Shown: in pieces, positions 8,130 through 16,778 of the stretch | How the letters are laid out: each line of letters begins with the position of its first letter | Position numbering within the stretch: position 1 is the stretch's first letter | From: UBA1479 sp963976055 | GTDB taxonomy: Bacteria; Pseudomonadota; Alphaproteobacteria; Rhodospirillales; Casp-alpha2 | Direction: 5' to 3' | Assembly: GCA_963976055.1 (NCBI GenBank) | Contig: CAXBJB010000001.1 | Location: 124,001 to 188,000, forward strand | Length of the DNA: 64,000 bases | Made by a program: the position numbers and the translations under genes | The notes under the pieces: generated by a model | What the model was told of the DNA's origin: nothing | What the model saw: the letters and a program-made list of their open reading frames with translations, nothing else | Databases searched by the model: none

Positions 8130-8864
8130 TCAGCCGGTCCTGGCATCCCGCAGGCGACGGCGTCGGCGCTGGGCCGCCAGGTTCAGGACCTCGACCAGCA
8201 TGGAAAAGGCGATGGCGAAATACAGGTATCCGCGCGGAATGTGGAAATGCATGCCGTCGGCGACCAGGGCCATGCCGACCAGCAACAGGAAGGCGAGCGC
8301 CAGCATCTTGGTCGTCGGATGATCCTGGATGAAGCGCGCCACCGGGCCCGACGACCACATCATGATCACCATGGCGATGACGACGGCGGCGATCATCACC
8401 GGCAGCTGGTCGGACATGCCGACGGCGGTGACCACGCTGTCGATGGAGAACACGATGTCGAGCACGATGATCTGGCCGACCACCGCGCCGAAGGTCGCCG
8501 CCTTGGCGCCCGCCTCGTGCTCCTCGTCGCCTTCGATGGTGTCGTGGATTTCATGAGTGCCCTTGGCCAACAGGAAGATGCCGCCCGTAAGCAGGATCAG
8601 ATCGCGCCAGGATACGGTATGGTCGATGAACGGGATGGTGAACACGGGCGCGGTCAGGCCGATGATCCAGGCGATCGAGGCGAGCAGGACGATGCGCATG
8701 CCGAGTGCGGCCGTCAGCCCCAGCTTGCGCGCCCTCTCCTGCTGCGAGGCAGGCAGTTTGGCGGCAATCACGGAGATAAACACAAGATTGTCGATGCCGA
8801 GCACGATCTCGAGCGCGGTCAGGGTGAAGAGGCTCAGCCAAAGGTTCGGATCTGCGAAGTCCAT
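8130..8864 (-). CDS. TerC-family integral membrane protein
   Basis: 244 residues with about seven membrane helices. Recognised by LEIVLGIDNLVFISV near residue 18 and LDIVFSIDSVVTAVGM near residue 135, the two Asp-containing motifs of the TerC fold thought to bind a metal ion. Family members are implicated in manganese export and metal loading of secreted proteins, and in tellurite resistance in some plasmids. The C-terminus is strongly basic (RRRRRLRDAR), consistent with a cytoplasmic tail. The TauE/SafE gene lies upstream on the same strand with a 31-base gap, so they may be co-transcribed. No tellurite genes are nearby, so metal homeostasis is the better guess. Confidence 0.9.
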   Translation of the reverse strand: MDFADPNLWLSLFTLTALEIVLGIDNLVFISVIAAKLPASQQERARKLGLTAALGMRIVLLASIAWIIGLTAPVFTIPFIDHTVSWRDLILLTGGIFLLAKGTHEIHDTIEGDEEHEAGAKAATFGAVVGQIIVLDIVFSIDSVVTAVGMSDQLPVMIAAVVIAMVIMMWSSGPVARFIQDHPTTKMLALAFLLLVGMALVADGMHFHIPRGYLYFAIAFSMLVEVLNLAAQRRRRRLRDARTG

Positions 8865-8895
8865 GGAGCGTCTCCTTCGGAAACGGAGCGGAATA

Positions 8896-9663
8896 TCAGA
8901 ATAGGGCGCGGCGGATCAGATTCAGGCCGATCAGGAACAGCAGCATGAGCATGGCGCGGCGAAAGGCTTCTTCATTGATGTGCCGGCGAATGCGCTCGCC
9001 GGTCAGAATGCCCGCCATTCCGGGAATGCAGGCCGCCGTCGACAGCCAGACGTTCGATGGGTTCAGCACCCCGTTGGACCAGTAGAACGCAGCCAGCGGC
9101 ACGGCGCCGGTGACATAGACCAGGGCGACGGAGCGTACCCAGACGTCCTTGGGCAGCCGCAGCATGACCAGATACATGATGATCGGCGGGCCCCAGACCG
9201 TGGATAGGCCGCCCAGCAGGCCGCCGGTCACGCCGGCCAGCGGTCCGGCCCACAGACGCGTGCGCGGCGTCAGGGGGTCCAGATGCGGCTTCCACATGTT
9301 GGACGCGGCAAAGGCCGCGACGATGCAGCCGAGCACCAGGAACACGCCCTTGGTGTCCATGCCGGCCAGCATCCGCGAGCCCAGGAACAGACAGGGCAGG
9401 AACACGGCGATCAGCAGCCAGTGTTCCTTCAGCGTTTCCATCCAGCCGCTCGACCGGATCGCCTGCCACAGGTTGGTGATTAGGATCGGCATGACGACGA
9501 AGGCGATGGTGTCCTTGGCCGGCAGTAGATCGAACGTGAAGATGATCGACATGGTGATGATCGGCAGACCGATCCCGGAAATGCCCTTCATGATGCCGCC
9601 GAGAAAGATCGCAAGCGCCAGCAGGGCCAGCATCGCCGGCGGTTGGCCTAGAATATCCAGCAT
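8896..9663 (-). CDS. TauE/SafE (TSUP) family sulfite/organic-anion exporter
   Basis: 255 residues, ATG at 9663, only 2 bases after the TAG of the enolase-superfamily gene, so translation is coupled. About eight hydrophobic helices and the two TSUP repeats are visible: LGGIMKGISGIGLPIITM near the start and TGGLLGGLSTVWGPPIIMY in the middle. Family members export sulfite, sulfoacetate or related anions, or carry other organic acids. The coupling to an enolase-superfamily enzyme suggests transport of that enzyme's substrate or product rather than sulfite. The taurine locus that would produce sulfite is 17 kb away, so a direct role there is speculative. Confidence 0.88.
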   Translation of the reverse strand: MLDILGQPPAMLALLALAIFLGGIMKGISGIGLPIITMSIIFTFDLLPAKDTIAFVVMPILITNLWQAIRSSGWMETLKEHWLLIAVFLPCLFLGSRMLAGMDTKGVFLVLGCIVAAFAASNMWKPHLDPLTPRTRLWAGPLAGVTGGLLGGLSTVWGPPIIMYLVMLRLPKDVWVRSVALVYVTGAVPLAAFYWSNGVLNPSNVWLSTAACIPGMAGILTGERIRRHINEEAFRRAMLMLLFLIGLNLIRRALF

Positions 9664-9665
9664 GT

Positions 9666-10802
9666 CTAGGCCGCCACCCGAACGGTTTCCGCCGCCAGCG
9701 CGTCCAGCGCCGCGTCGTCGATCAGCACGGGCGCCTTGGGCGTCAGGATCATCGCGCCGCGCTCGACCCGGATGGGCTCGGCGAACAGAATCTGGTGAGG
9801 CTTGAGGAAGCCGTTCATCTCTCCGGCATTGGAAATATGGGTGCGGGCGATGCAGGCTTCCATCCAGCATCCCGGGTCGGCGGCGACGCCGTTGCCCAGC
9901 ACCGGCTCCATGCCGAGTTCGCGGATGCGGGTCAACTGTTCCGCCAGGGCGGCGAGCGACCCCGCCTTCATCAGCTTCAGTTTCACAAACCGCGCACTGC
10001 CGCTTTCCGCCGCGCGTTCGATCTCGGCCGGGCCGTAGATGCTTTCGTCCAGCATCATGGGCACGGATGAGATGTCGGAAACGGCCTTGGCCGCGTCCCA
10101 GTCGTCCATGTGGCAGGGTTGTTCGAACAATTCGATGTGATCGGGTTCGAGTATGCGGGTGAAGGACAGCGCGTCGGCCTGGGAAAATCCCTGGTTGCCG
10201 TCGATGCGTAGTTTCAGGGTTCCGGCCGGCATGCGCCCGACTTCGCCCTGGATGAATTTCAGGCGCCTGGCGTCGGATTCCCATTCGAACCCGACCTTGA
10301 CCTTGACCGTGCCGTAACCGGCCTGGCGGTGGCGCTCCAGCTCTTCTGCGATGCCGGCGTCGTCCGACGCGCTCAGGATCGCCAGCAGCGGCACCGGAGT
10401 GTCGCTGGAAATGTCGAGGAAGGGGCAGCCTTCCGCCATCTCGATGGCGGTCACCACGGACGACACGGCGAAGGGGGCCTTCTTGAGATGGGTGAGGGCC
10501 ATGCCCTTGGCCGTGGCCGCGTCCCGGCCCTTTATCAGGGCCGCCAGTTCCCCCACCTTGGTCCAGGCGCTGTCGATGGTCTCGGCCGTATAGCCGGTCA
10601 GGATGGTCGCCTCGCCGAAGCCGTGTTCGCCGCCGTCGCCCCGGACGGTGACCAGAATGGTGTCGAAGGCGGTGACGGCGCCGAAGGCAAGCTTGTACGG
10701 CACCTTCAGGGGCAGTGACAGTCGGCGCAGGGTAATCTCGGAAATGATCATGGCGGGCGGCGCTTGTGGATGGCGTGGGCGGGTATCGACGGCAGCCATC
10801 AT
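9666..10802 (-). CDS. Enolase-superfamily enzyme, mandelate racemase/muconate lactonizing (dipeptide epimerase-like) group
   Basis: 378 residues from ATG 10802, chosen because GGGGGG precedes it at good spacing; a later ATG at 10751 (MIISEITLRR) lacks a ribosome binding site but is where homology should begin. The barrel shows the expected order: KVKVGF (catalytic Lys pair), RIDGNQG (first metal Asp), LFEQPC (second metal Glu), MLDESIYG (third metal Asp-Glu) and VKLKLMKAG (Lys on the opposite face). This Lys/Lys arrangement fits muconate cycloisomerase, dipeptide epimerase and o-succinylbenzoate synthase relatives. It is translationally coupled to the TauE/SafE exporter. Reaction type is a proton abstraction alpha to a carboxylate; substrate unknown. 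Confidence 0.85.
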   Translation of the reverse strand: MMAAVDTRPRHPQAPPAMIISEITLRRLSLPLKVPYKLAFGAVTAFDTILVTVRGDGGEHGFGEATILTGYTAETIDSAWTKVGELAALIKGRDAATAKGMALTHLKKAPFAVSSVVTAIEMAEGCPFLDISSDTPVPLLAILSASDDAGIAEELERHRQAGYGTVKVKVGFEWESDARRLKFIQGEVGRMPAGTLKLRIDGNQGFSQADALSFTRILEPDHIELFEQPCHMDDWDAAKAVSDISSVPMMLDESIYGPAEIERAAESGSARFVKLKLMKAGSLAALAEQLTRIRELGMEPVLGNGVAADPGCWMEACIARTHISNAGEMNGFLKPHQILFAEPIRVERGAMILTPKAPVLIDDAALDALAAETVRVAA

Positions 10803-10972
10803 AACGTTTTCCCCCCATGCCGCCAGTCATCTTGCTGACACATCCTGCCGACAGGCTTGAAAAGTGGACCTATTCAGCCATTCCTGCCCCCTGGCCCTGG
10901 GGCCGAGGTGCTCTATAATGGTCCCCAAGTCAGGGCGGGAGGCCTTCACATCCATTGCGAGGACCGAAATCC

Positions 10973-11683
10973 ATGAGCGAACAGAACGGCAAGAACAGCA
11001 CGGCAAAACCGGCGGCCAAACCGGCGCCGAAGGCGGACAGCAAGACGGCGGACAGCAAGACGGCGGCGGCCCCGGACCCGACGGCCAAGACGGCCGCCGA
11101 TGGCGCCGCCAAGAAGTCCACCTTGGGCGGGCTTTCCGGCGCCATCGGCATGGACGGGTCGGCGGCCACCTGGAAGCGGGTCGCCCTGGCGTTGTTCGTG
11201 GTGGCCGGTCTGGCCATCGTCGCCGCGGTCGACTACGCATCCGATGTGTCCCAGGCCCAGGATGACATGTCTCGCTTGCGTGCCCAGGTTGCCGAGGAAC
11301 GCATTGCCATGAAGGCGGCGCAGGACAAATTCATGCAGGAATCCGCCGACATCGCGGAAGCCGTCGCGAACAAGAAGGAAGAGTTGGCGGCGACCCAGGC
11401 CGATATCGACAAGCGCCGGGCCGAGGCTCAGGAACTCGAGGCCAAGCTGTCGAGCCTTTACACGGAAACCAAGACGGCCCTGGAGGCCGCCTCGGAAGCG
11501 GCCCGCAAACAGGCCGACGCCCAGGCCGCCCTCGACAAACTGAACGCCGAGCGCGCCAAACTGACCGCCCAGATCAAGTCCGGGCGCGAGAATTTGGGGG
11601 CCCTGGAAAAGGACGCCGACAGCATGATGCAGGGGCTCAAGGAAACGATCTCCCGGATCAAGGGTGCGCTCGACAAGCTTTGA
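10973..11683 (+). CDS. Single-pass membrane protein with long periplasmic coiled coil
   Basis: 236 residues from ATG 10973 (GAGGA nearby). Residues 1-55 are a Lys/Ala/Pro-rich disordered cytoplasmic tail. One membrane helix follows near residues 65-85 (VALALFVVAGLAIVAAVDYA). The rest, about 145 residues, is a heptad-rich, Ala/Lys/Glu/Gln-rich coiled coil without Cys. No enzymatic motif. It lies 31 bases upstream of the dehydrogenase gene and could be co-transcribed. The architecture resembles envelope spacer or scaffold proteins, but I do not recognise a family. Confidence 0.7.
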   Translation: MSEQNGKNSTAKPAAKPAPKADSKTADSKTAAAPDPTAKTAADGAAKKSTLGGLSGAIGMDGSAATWKRVALALFVVAGLAIVAAVDYASDVSQAQDDMSRLRAQVAEERIAMKAAQDKFMQESADIAEAVANKKEELAATQADIDKRRAEAQELEAKLSSLYTETKTALEAASEAARKQADAQAALDKLNAERAKLTAQIKSGRENLGALEKDADSMMQGLKETISRIKGALDKL

Positions 11684-11714
11684 CCAGACATCCAACCGGC
11701 AAGGACTTCACGAC

Positions 11715-12632
11715 ATGACGGCATACCGCGCGGCGGTGATCGGCCTCGGCGCCATGGGCATGGGTATGGCGAAATCCCTGGTCGCCGCAGGCATCGATAC
11801 CGCCGGCTGCGACCTGTCCGAAGACGCGCGTAGTGCCTTCGCCGCCGCCGGTGGCCGGGCTGCCCAGACCCCGGCCGATGCCGCCCGGGGGGCGGACGCC
11901 GTCGCCGTGGTCGTCGTCAACGCGCAGCAGGTGGAGGCGGTCCTGACCGGCCCGGATGGGGTGCTCGACGCTCTGGCCCCGGGGGCGGTGGTTTTGGGCT
12001 GCGCCACCATGCCGCCGGACACGGCCGTTTCCCTGGCCAAGATGGTCGAAGCCAAGGGGGCGCTCTATCTCGACGCGCCGATTTCCGGCGGGCCCGTCAA
12101 GTCGGCGGCGGGCAGGCTGTCGGTCATGGCTTCGGGGTCGGCGACGGCCTTCGCCCAGGCCCGCCCGTTGCTCGATGCCGTGGCGGAAAAGGTGTTCCAA
12201 CTGGGCGACGGACCCGGTCCCGGATCGACCATGAAGATGGTCAACCAACTGCTGGCCGGCGTGCATATCGCGACGGCCATGGAGGCCATGGCGCTGGCGA
12301 TCAAAAGCGGCCTGGACGCCAAGACGGTGTTCGAGGTCATCACCGCGTCGGCGGGCAATTCCTGGATGTTCGAAAACCGCGTGCCCCATGTGCTGGACAA
12401 CGACTACAGCCCGAAAAGCGCCGTCGACATCTTCATCAAGGATCTGGGCATCGTGCTGGCCCAGGGCGAACGCCTGGACTTTCCCCTGCCGATTTCCGAA
12501 ACGGCGTTGCGCCAGTACCAGCAGGCCAAGGACATGGGCCTGGGCCGTCAGGACGACGCCTCGCTCATCAAGGTCTACCAGCGGGACGGAGGATTCTCCT
12601 TGCCCGGCGAGCCCGGGGACGGAAACGCCTGA
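11715..12632 (+). CDS. NAD(P)-dependent beta-hydroxyacid dehydrogenase (3-hydroxyisobutyrate/L-threonate dehydrogenase-like)
   Basis: 305 residues, ATG at 11715 after AAGGAC. It opens with the NAD-binding motif GLGAMGMGMAKSL, contains DAPISGGPVKSA near residue 120 (the substrate-binding signature) and GPGSTMKMVNQLL near residue 170, in which the Lys is the catalytic residue. Family members oxidise 3-hydroxyisobutyrate, tartronate semialdehyde, 4-hydroxybutyrate or L-threonate. The spacing of the motifs and the length are closest to the LtnD type, but no kinase or aldolase partner of that pathway is adjacent. It follows the coiled-coil gene and precedes the DUF3604 gene by about 100 bases. Confidence 0.9.
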   Translation: MTAYRAAVIGLGAMGMGMAKSLVAAGIDTAGCDLSEDARSAFAAAGGRAAQTPADAARGADAVAVVVVNAQQVEAVLTGPDGVLDALAPGAVVLGCATMPPDTAVSLAKMVEAKGALYLDAPISGGPVKSAAGRLSVMASGSATAFAQARPLLDAVAEKVFQLGDGPGPGSTMKMVNQLLAGVHIATAMEAMALAIKSGLDAKTVFEVITASAGNSWMFENRVPHVLDNDYSPKSAVDIFIKDLGIVLAQGERLDFPLPISETALRQYQQAKDMGLGRQDDASLIKVYQRDGGFSLPGEPGDGNA

Positions 12633-12738
12633 GCCACCCGGCGGCTTCTTGCCTCTTGCCAGCCGATGGATGAATATTAGCCGAACCGGGGATTGTCAGG
12701 GTTCCTGAACCGATCAAGGCAACGGGGGACTTGGGGGT

Positions 12739-14982
12739 ATGCCGCTTTCGACCTATCTGCCGGAGGAAATGGGCTCCGTTTCCATCGCCCCCCTGGGTCC
12801 GGTGGAAGCGGGCAGCTTCCAATCCTTCTTCATCATCTACACGGCGGGCAAGTTCGGGATCGACGATTCCGGATCGCTCAAGATCGTGCACCGTTTCGCC
12901 TCGGACTTAGGCAGGCTGCAGATGGATGATCCGGAAGGCGCCAACTACGTCTCGGCCCAGGCGTCGAACGGTGCCGTCCTGCACATGGAATACGACCTCA
13001 AGCGCAATTTCCGGCCCTGGGACAAGACCCTCTACATCAAGGTCGTGCGTGGGTTTCTCAGTGAAGGCGACCGCATCGTCATCCGTGTCGGCGACCGCCG
13101 GTTCGGCGGGCTGGGCGTGCGCATGCAGACCTTCCAGGAAAAGGAATTTCAGTTTCGTATTCTGGTCGATGCCTTCGCGACCTACGACTACGTCGAACTG
13201 CCGGACACGCCATCCATCGAGATCGTGTCCGGTCCGCCCGTCCTCTACAAGGCCGTGCTGCCGACCCTGAAGCGGGTGGGGGAGACCTTTTTGCTCGGCC
13301 TCAAGGGGGAAGACCGCTGGGGCAATCCGTCGAGCAAGTGCGAGGATACCTTCCGCGTCACCTCGACCCGGCCGGTCGAAAACCTGCCGGACGAAATTTC
13401 CTTCTATCCCGGCCAGGCTTCGGTGCAGATCGACGGCCTGCGCGCGGAAGAGGAAGGCGACCTGTGCATCGACCTGGTCGACATGGACGGCAAACTGGCC
13501 GCGCGGTCGAACCCGCTGCGCGTGGTGGCGAAGGCCGGCGGCGTCAGCTTCTGGGCCGACCTGCACGGCCAGTCCCAGGAAACCATCGGGACCAACAACG
13601 CGCGCTCCTATTTCACCTTCGCCCGCGACAAGGCGTTCCTCGACGCCACGGTGCATCAGGGCAACGATTTTCAGATCACCTCGGAATTCTGGGACGAGTT
13701 GAACAGCCTGAGCCGCGAGTTCACCCAGGACAGCCGCTTCATCGTCATCCCTGGCTACGAATGGTCGGCCAACACCTGCCTGGGCGGCGACCGCAACATT
13801 CTCTATGCCGAGGAAGGGCGGCCGATCTACCGCTCGTCCCACGCCCTGGTCGAGGACACCGGCGATCTGGACCAGGACGCCAACAGCGTCGAGGACCTGT
13901 TCGACCGGCTTAAAGACGAAGACGTCATGGTGTTCGCCCATGTCGGCGGGCGCTATGCCGACATCCGGCGCGGCCACGACCGTAAATTGGAACGCTCGGT
14001 CGAGGTCCATTCCGCCTGGGGTACCTTCGAATGGCTGGTTGAGGATGCCTTCGAAATGGGCTACCGCACGGGCATCCTCGCGACCTCGGACGGGCATAAG
14101 GGGCGGCCGGGGGCCTCGCACCCCGGGGCCACCCGTTTCGGCGCCTACGGTGGGCTGACCTGCCTGTTCGCGGGCGACCTGACCCGCAAGGATCTGATGA
14201 CGGCATTGAAGCGCCGCCACCATTATTGCACCACGGGCTGCCGGGCGGTTCTCTCCACCAAGGTCGCGCTCGACCGGCCCGCCGACCGCTTCAATGACGA
14301 CCCGGCCCTGGGCGGGCCGCCCGACGAACAGGTCACGGAAGCCGTCATGGGCGACATTCTGCGCACCGATGCCGACAGCGCGACCTTCGAGATCGACATT
14401 CATGCCGCCGCGCCGATCGAGCGCATCGACATCCGTGACGGCCTGCGCCTGCTGGAAACCTGGCGGCCGTCCGAGGCGGAGGATATGGGCAGCCGCATCC
14501 GGGTCATCTGGGAAGGCTCCGAATACCGAGGTCGGGGCCGGGAAACTGTATGGGACGGATTCGCCGAATTGTCCGGCAACGCCTTCACCCGGATCGCACC
14601 GATCAACTGGTACAACATCGAAAAACGCCTGGACCGGGTCAGTCCCCAGCGCGTCGAATGGTCGTCCCTGACCACCGGCGGCTTCATCGGTTTCGACGCC
14701 TGGCTGGACGACATGGTCATGGGCTGGCTGCGCATCGACACGCCGCTGGTCAAGAAAACCATCGCCGTGCAGGACATCGGGCGCGAGGATATCTGCCTGG
14801 AGGCCGGCGGTCTCGGCCGCCGCGTGCGCATCTATCGCATTCCCGAGGAAAACCCCCATAAACGGCTCAGACTGGAGCGCAAAATTCCCCTCAACCCCGA
14901 TCGCGACAACGCCCTTTACGTGCGCATCACGCTGGAAGACGGCCACGTCATCTGGTCGTCGCCCATTTACCTCGTTCCATGA
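12739..14982 (+). CDS. DUF3604 domain protein, possible PHP-like metallohydrolase
   Basis: 747 residues. The first 260 are beta-rich, apparently Ig-like. From about residue 275 comes a metal-ligand pattern that matches DUF3604 and PHP-like phosphoesterases: WADLHGQSQE, VTVHQGNDF-like stretch, VIPGYEWSANTC, VFAHVGGRYADI, EVHSAWGTFEWL and ATSDGHKGRPG. The His/Asp/Glu set is complete enough for a multi-metal active site. No signal peptide is evident. It ends 10 bases before the VOC gene, so the two likely form a unit. No activity of DUF3604 is firmly known to me; hydrolysis of a phosphate or sulfate ester is an inference from the PHP resemblance. Confidence 0.85.
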   Translation: MPLSTYLPEEMGSVSIAPLGPVEAGSFQSFFIIYTAGKFGIDDSGSLKIVHRFASDLGRLQMDDPEGANYVSAQASNGAVLHMEYDLKRNFRPWDKTLYIKVVRGFLSEGDRIVIRVGDRRFGGLGVRMQTFQEKEFQFRILVDAFATYDYVELPDTPSIEIVSGPPVLYKAVLPTLKRVGETFLLGLKGEDRWGNPSSKCEDTFRVTSTRPVENLPDEISFYPGQASVQIDGLRAEEEGDLCIDLVDMDGKLAARSNPLRVVAKAGGVSFWADLHGQSQETIGTNNARSYFTFARDKAFLDATVHQGNDFQITSEFWDELNSLSREFTQDSRFIVIPGYEWSANTCLGGDRNILYAEEGRPIYRSSHALVEDTGDLDQDANSVEDLFDRLKDEDVMVFAHVGGRYADIRRGHDRKLERSVEVHSAWGTFEWLVEDAFEMGYRTGILATSDGHKGRPGASHPGATRFGAYGGLTCLFAGDLTRKDLMTALKRRHHYCTTGCRAVLSTKVALDRPADRFNDDPALGGPPDEQVTEAVMGDILRTDADSATFEIDIHAAAPIERIDIRDGLRLLETWRPSEAEDMGSRIRVIWEGSEYRGRGRETVWDGFAELSGNAFTRIAPINWYNIEKRLDRVSPQRVEWSSLTTGGFIGFDAWLDDMVMGWLRIDTPLVKKTIAVQDIGREDICLEAGGLGRRVRIYRIPEENPHKRLRLERKIPLNPDRDNALYVRITLEDGHVIWSSPIYLVP

Positions 14983-14992
14983 CAGGTTATTC

Positions 14993-15862
14993 ATGACAGG
15001 TATCGATCACGTCGTTCTGGCCGCCCGCGACCTCGCGGCGCTGTCGCAATTTTACGAACGGCTCGGCTTCACGCTGACGCCCCAGGCGCAGCATCCCTTC
15101 GGCACGGGCAACCGATTGGCCCAATTGCAAGGGAACTTCATCGAACTGCTGTCCGTGACCAAGCCCGATGATGTGCCGGAAGCTGGGCCGGACGCGTATT
15201 CTTTCGGCGCCTATAACCGGGACTATCTGAAGACAGGCGACGGCATGTCCATGCTGGCCCTGACCTCGGACGGTTGGGAGGCCGACCGGGCTCGGTTCGA
15301 GCGATCAGGATTCAAACTTCACGCCCCCTTCGCCTTCGGGCGCAAGGCGCGTCAGCCCGACGGCAGCGAGGTGAAGCTGGATTTCCGCCTGACCTTCCTG
15401 ACCGACCCTGCCCTGCCGCGCGCGCCCTTCTTTACCTGCAACCACCGCCACCCAGCGGAAATCTTCTGGAAACCCCAGTATCAGACCCATGCCAACGGCG
15501 CGCGGCGGATTGTCGAAGTGCAGATGGTCGCTGAAAATCCGGAAATCCACATCGGCCTGTTCAAGCGTCTGTTCGGGGCCGTGGTGCCCATCAACGGCGG
15601 CATTTGCGCGGGGCTGCTGGACGGGGCCGGGTTTTGTGTTCTGGAGCCCGAGGCCTTTGCCGAGACCTATCCCGGGGTGGCGATCCCGACGGTGCCGGAG
15701 GGCGAAGTTCGGTTCGCCGGGTTCCGCGTCGCCGTCGACGACCTGGATGCCGCCGAGGCCCTGTGGCGGGAAAACAGTGTCGCATTCCGGCGTGTCGGTG
15801 GGCGCATTTACGTTTCCGGCGAAAATGCCTTCGGCTGCCTCATTGCCCTGTCGGTCAGCTGA
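14993..15862 (+). CDS. VOC/glyoxalase-like domain protein
   Basis: 289 residues starting at ATG 14993, 10 bases after the stop of the DUF3604 gene. The N-terminus MTGIDHVVLAARDLAALSQFYERLGF is the classic beta-alpha-beta VOC entry with the metal His in IDHVV. A second His appears in CNHRHPAEIFWKPQY, and a late repeat FRVAVDDLDAAEALW indicates a second VOC module. This length and arrangement fit the Glyoxalase_3 group. Members isomerise, cleave or bind small oxygenated organic molecules; the substrate is unknown. A regulator gene with its own palindromic site follows. Confidence 0.85.
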   Translation: MTGIDHVVLAARDLAALSQFYERLGFTLTPQAQHPFGTGNRLAQLQGNFIELLSVTKPDDVPEAGPDAYSFGAYNRDYLKTGDGMSMLALTSDGWEADRARFERSGFKLHAPFAFGRKARQPDGSEVKLDFRLTFLTDPALPRAPFFTCNHRHPAEIFWKPQYQTHANGARRIVEVQMVAENPEIHIGLFKRLFGAVVPINGGICAGLLDGAGFCVLEPEAFAETYPGVAIPTVPEGEVRFAGFRVAVDDLDAAEALWRENSVAFRRVGGRIYVSGENAFGCLIALSVS

Positions 15863-15878
15863 TTCGGCGTGTTGAATA

Positions 15879-15896
15879 CCTATATAGCTATATAGG
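15879..15896. promoter_or_regulatory. 18-bp perfect palindrome, candidate GntR operator
   Basis: CCTATATAGCTATATAGG reads the same on both strands and sits 78 bases upstream of the GntR/UTRA gene, in an otherwise GC-rich region. Its length, AT-rich symmetry and position fit an autoregulatory operator for that regulator, and it probably overlaps the promoter. No second copy was seen before the iron-sulfur subunit gene. Confidence 0.55.
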
Positions 15897-15973
15897 ACTT
15901 GAAGGTTTCCGGTCTCTGGGTGTAGGAATCAAGGAAAGGCCGCATTGAACCGGCCGTATCAGGGAACGCATCC

Positions 15974-16741
15974 ATGGTTTTCTCCGCCTTGGCGACGGTG
16001 CTTGAGGACGGCGTGCATTCAGGCATGCCGCGCCTGCCCAAGTACCTGCAACTGTCCGATGCCATCGCCCGTGCGATCCTGCAGGGGCGGCTGAAGACCG
16101 GCGAGAAACTGCCGCCGGAAAGCGAACTGGCGCGGGTGCTGCCGGCCAGCCTGGGCACCATCCAGCGCGCGCTCAACAATCTCGCCGAACGGGGCCTGTT
16201 GGTCCGCCGTCACGGTCACGGCACCTTCGTCGCCGAACCGGCGATGGCGCCCAAGGATCTCTGGCATTTCCGCTTTCTCGCCGACGACGGGCGGTCGCTG
16301 CTGCCGGTCTATACCCAGGTCGGCTCCATCGACGTCGTGCGCCGCCCCGGGCCCTGGCGCGATTTCCTGGGCACCAAGGACCTGATCGTCGTCACCCGGC
16401 GCATCGACGTGAACCATGTTCATACGGGAATCAGCGAACTGTACCTGCCCGAATCCCGCGTGCCGGGCCTGTTGAAGGTTCGGCCCAAGGATTTGGAGAA
16501 CGTGAACATCCGCGCCTTTCTGGCCGACCGGTTCGGGATCGCCACGGAACGGGTGCGCGAGATGGCCGCCTGCGGCACTCTGCCGGAAACGGTCACGGCG
16601 GCCCTCGGCCTGACGCCGGGTGTGGCGGGCCTGGCCTATCACATGGAAGGCTTCGCGCACCACGACCGGCCCATCAGCTATCAGACCGCCTGGTTTCCGC
16701 CGGGCGGCCCGCGCCTGGTTCTCGGCGAGAAACACGAATAG
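15974..16741 (+). CDS. GntR-family transcriptional regulator with UTRA effector domain
   Basis: 255 residues from ATG 15974; a second in-frame ATG at 16025 would give 238 residues, also normal for the family. The winged-helix region contains YLQLSDAIARAILQG, GEKLPPESELARVL and GTIQRALNNLAERGLLVRRHGHGTFV (DNA recognition and wing). The remaining 160 residues match a UTRA ligand domain, ending with YQTAWFPPG. HutC-type regulators bind a metabolite and usually repress a neighbouring catabolic operon. Only 37 bases separate it from the iron-sulfur subunit gene, so it very probably heads and controls the seven-gene dicarboxylate cluster. The inducing ligand is unknown. Confidence 0.9.
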   Translation: MVFSALATVLEDGVHSGMPRLPKYLQLSDAIARAILQGRLKTGEKLPPESELARVLPASLGTIQRALNNLAERGLLVRRHGHGTFVAEPAMAPKDLWHFRFLADDGRSLLPVYTQVGSIDVVRRPGPWRDFLGTKDLIVVTRRIDVNHVHTGISELYLPESRVPGLLKVRPKDLENVNIRAFLADRFGIATERVREMAACGTLPETVTAALGLTPGVAGLAYHMEGFAHHDRPISYQTAWFPPGGPRLVLGEKHE

Positions 16742-16778
16742 GAAGACCCATAGGGATGGCCATACGGATGGAATACAT

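Noticed and set aside
8896..10830. A single 644-codon frame that could suggest a fusion of an enolase-type protein with the TauE/SafE exporter
   Set aside because: Only the part from 9663 down is the exporter; upstream residues in that frame are Arg/Gly/Pro-rich antisense-type noise, while the enolase-superfamily protein is in another frame.
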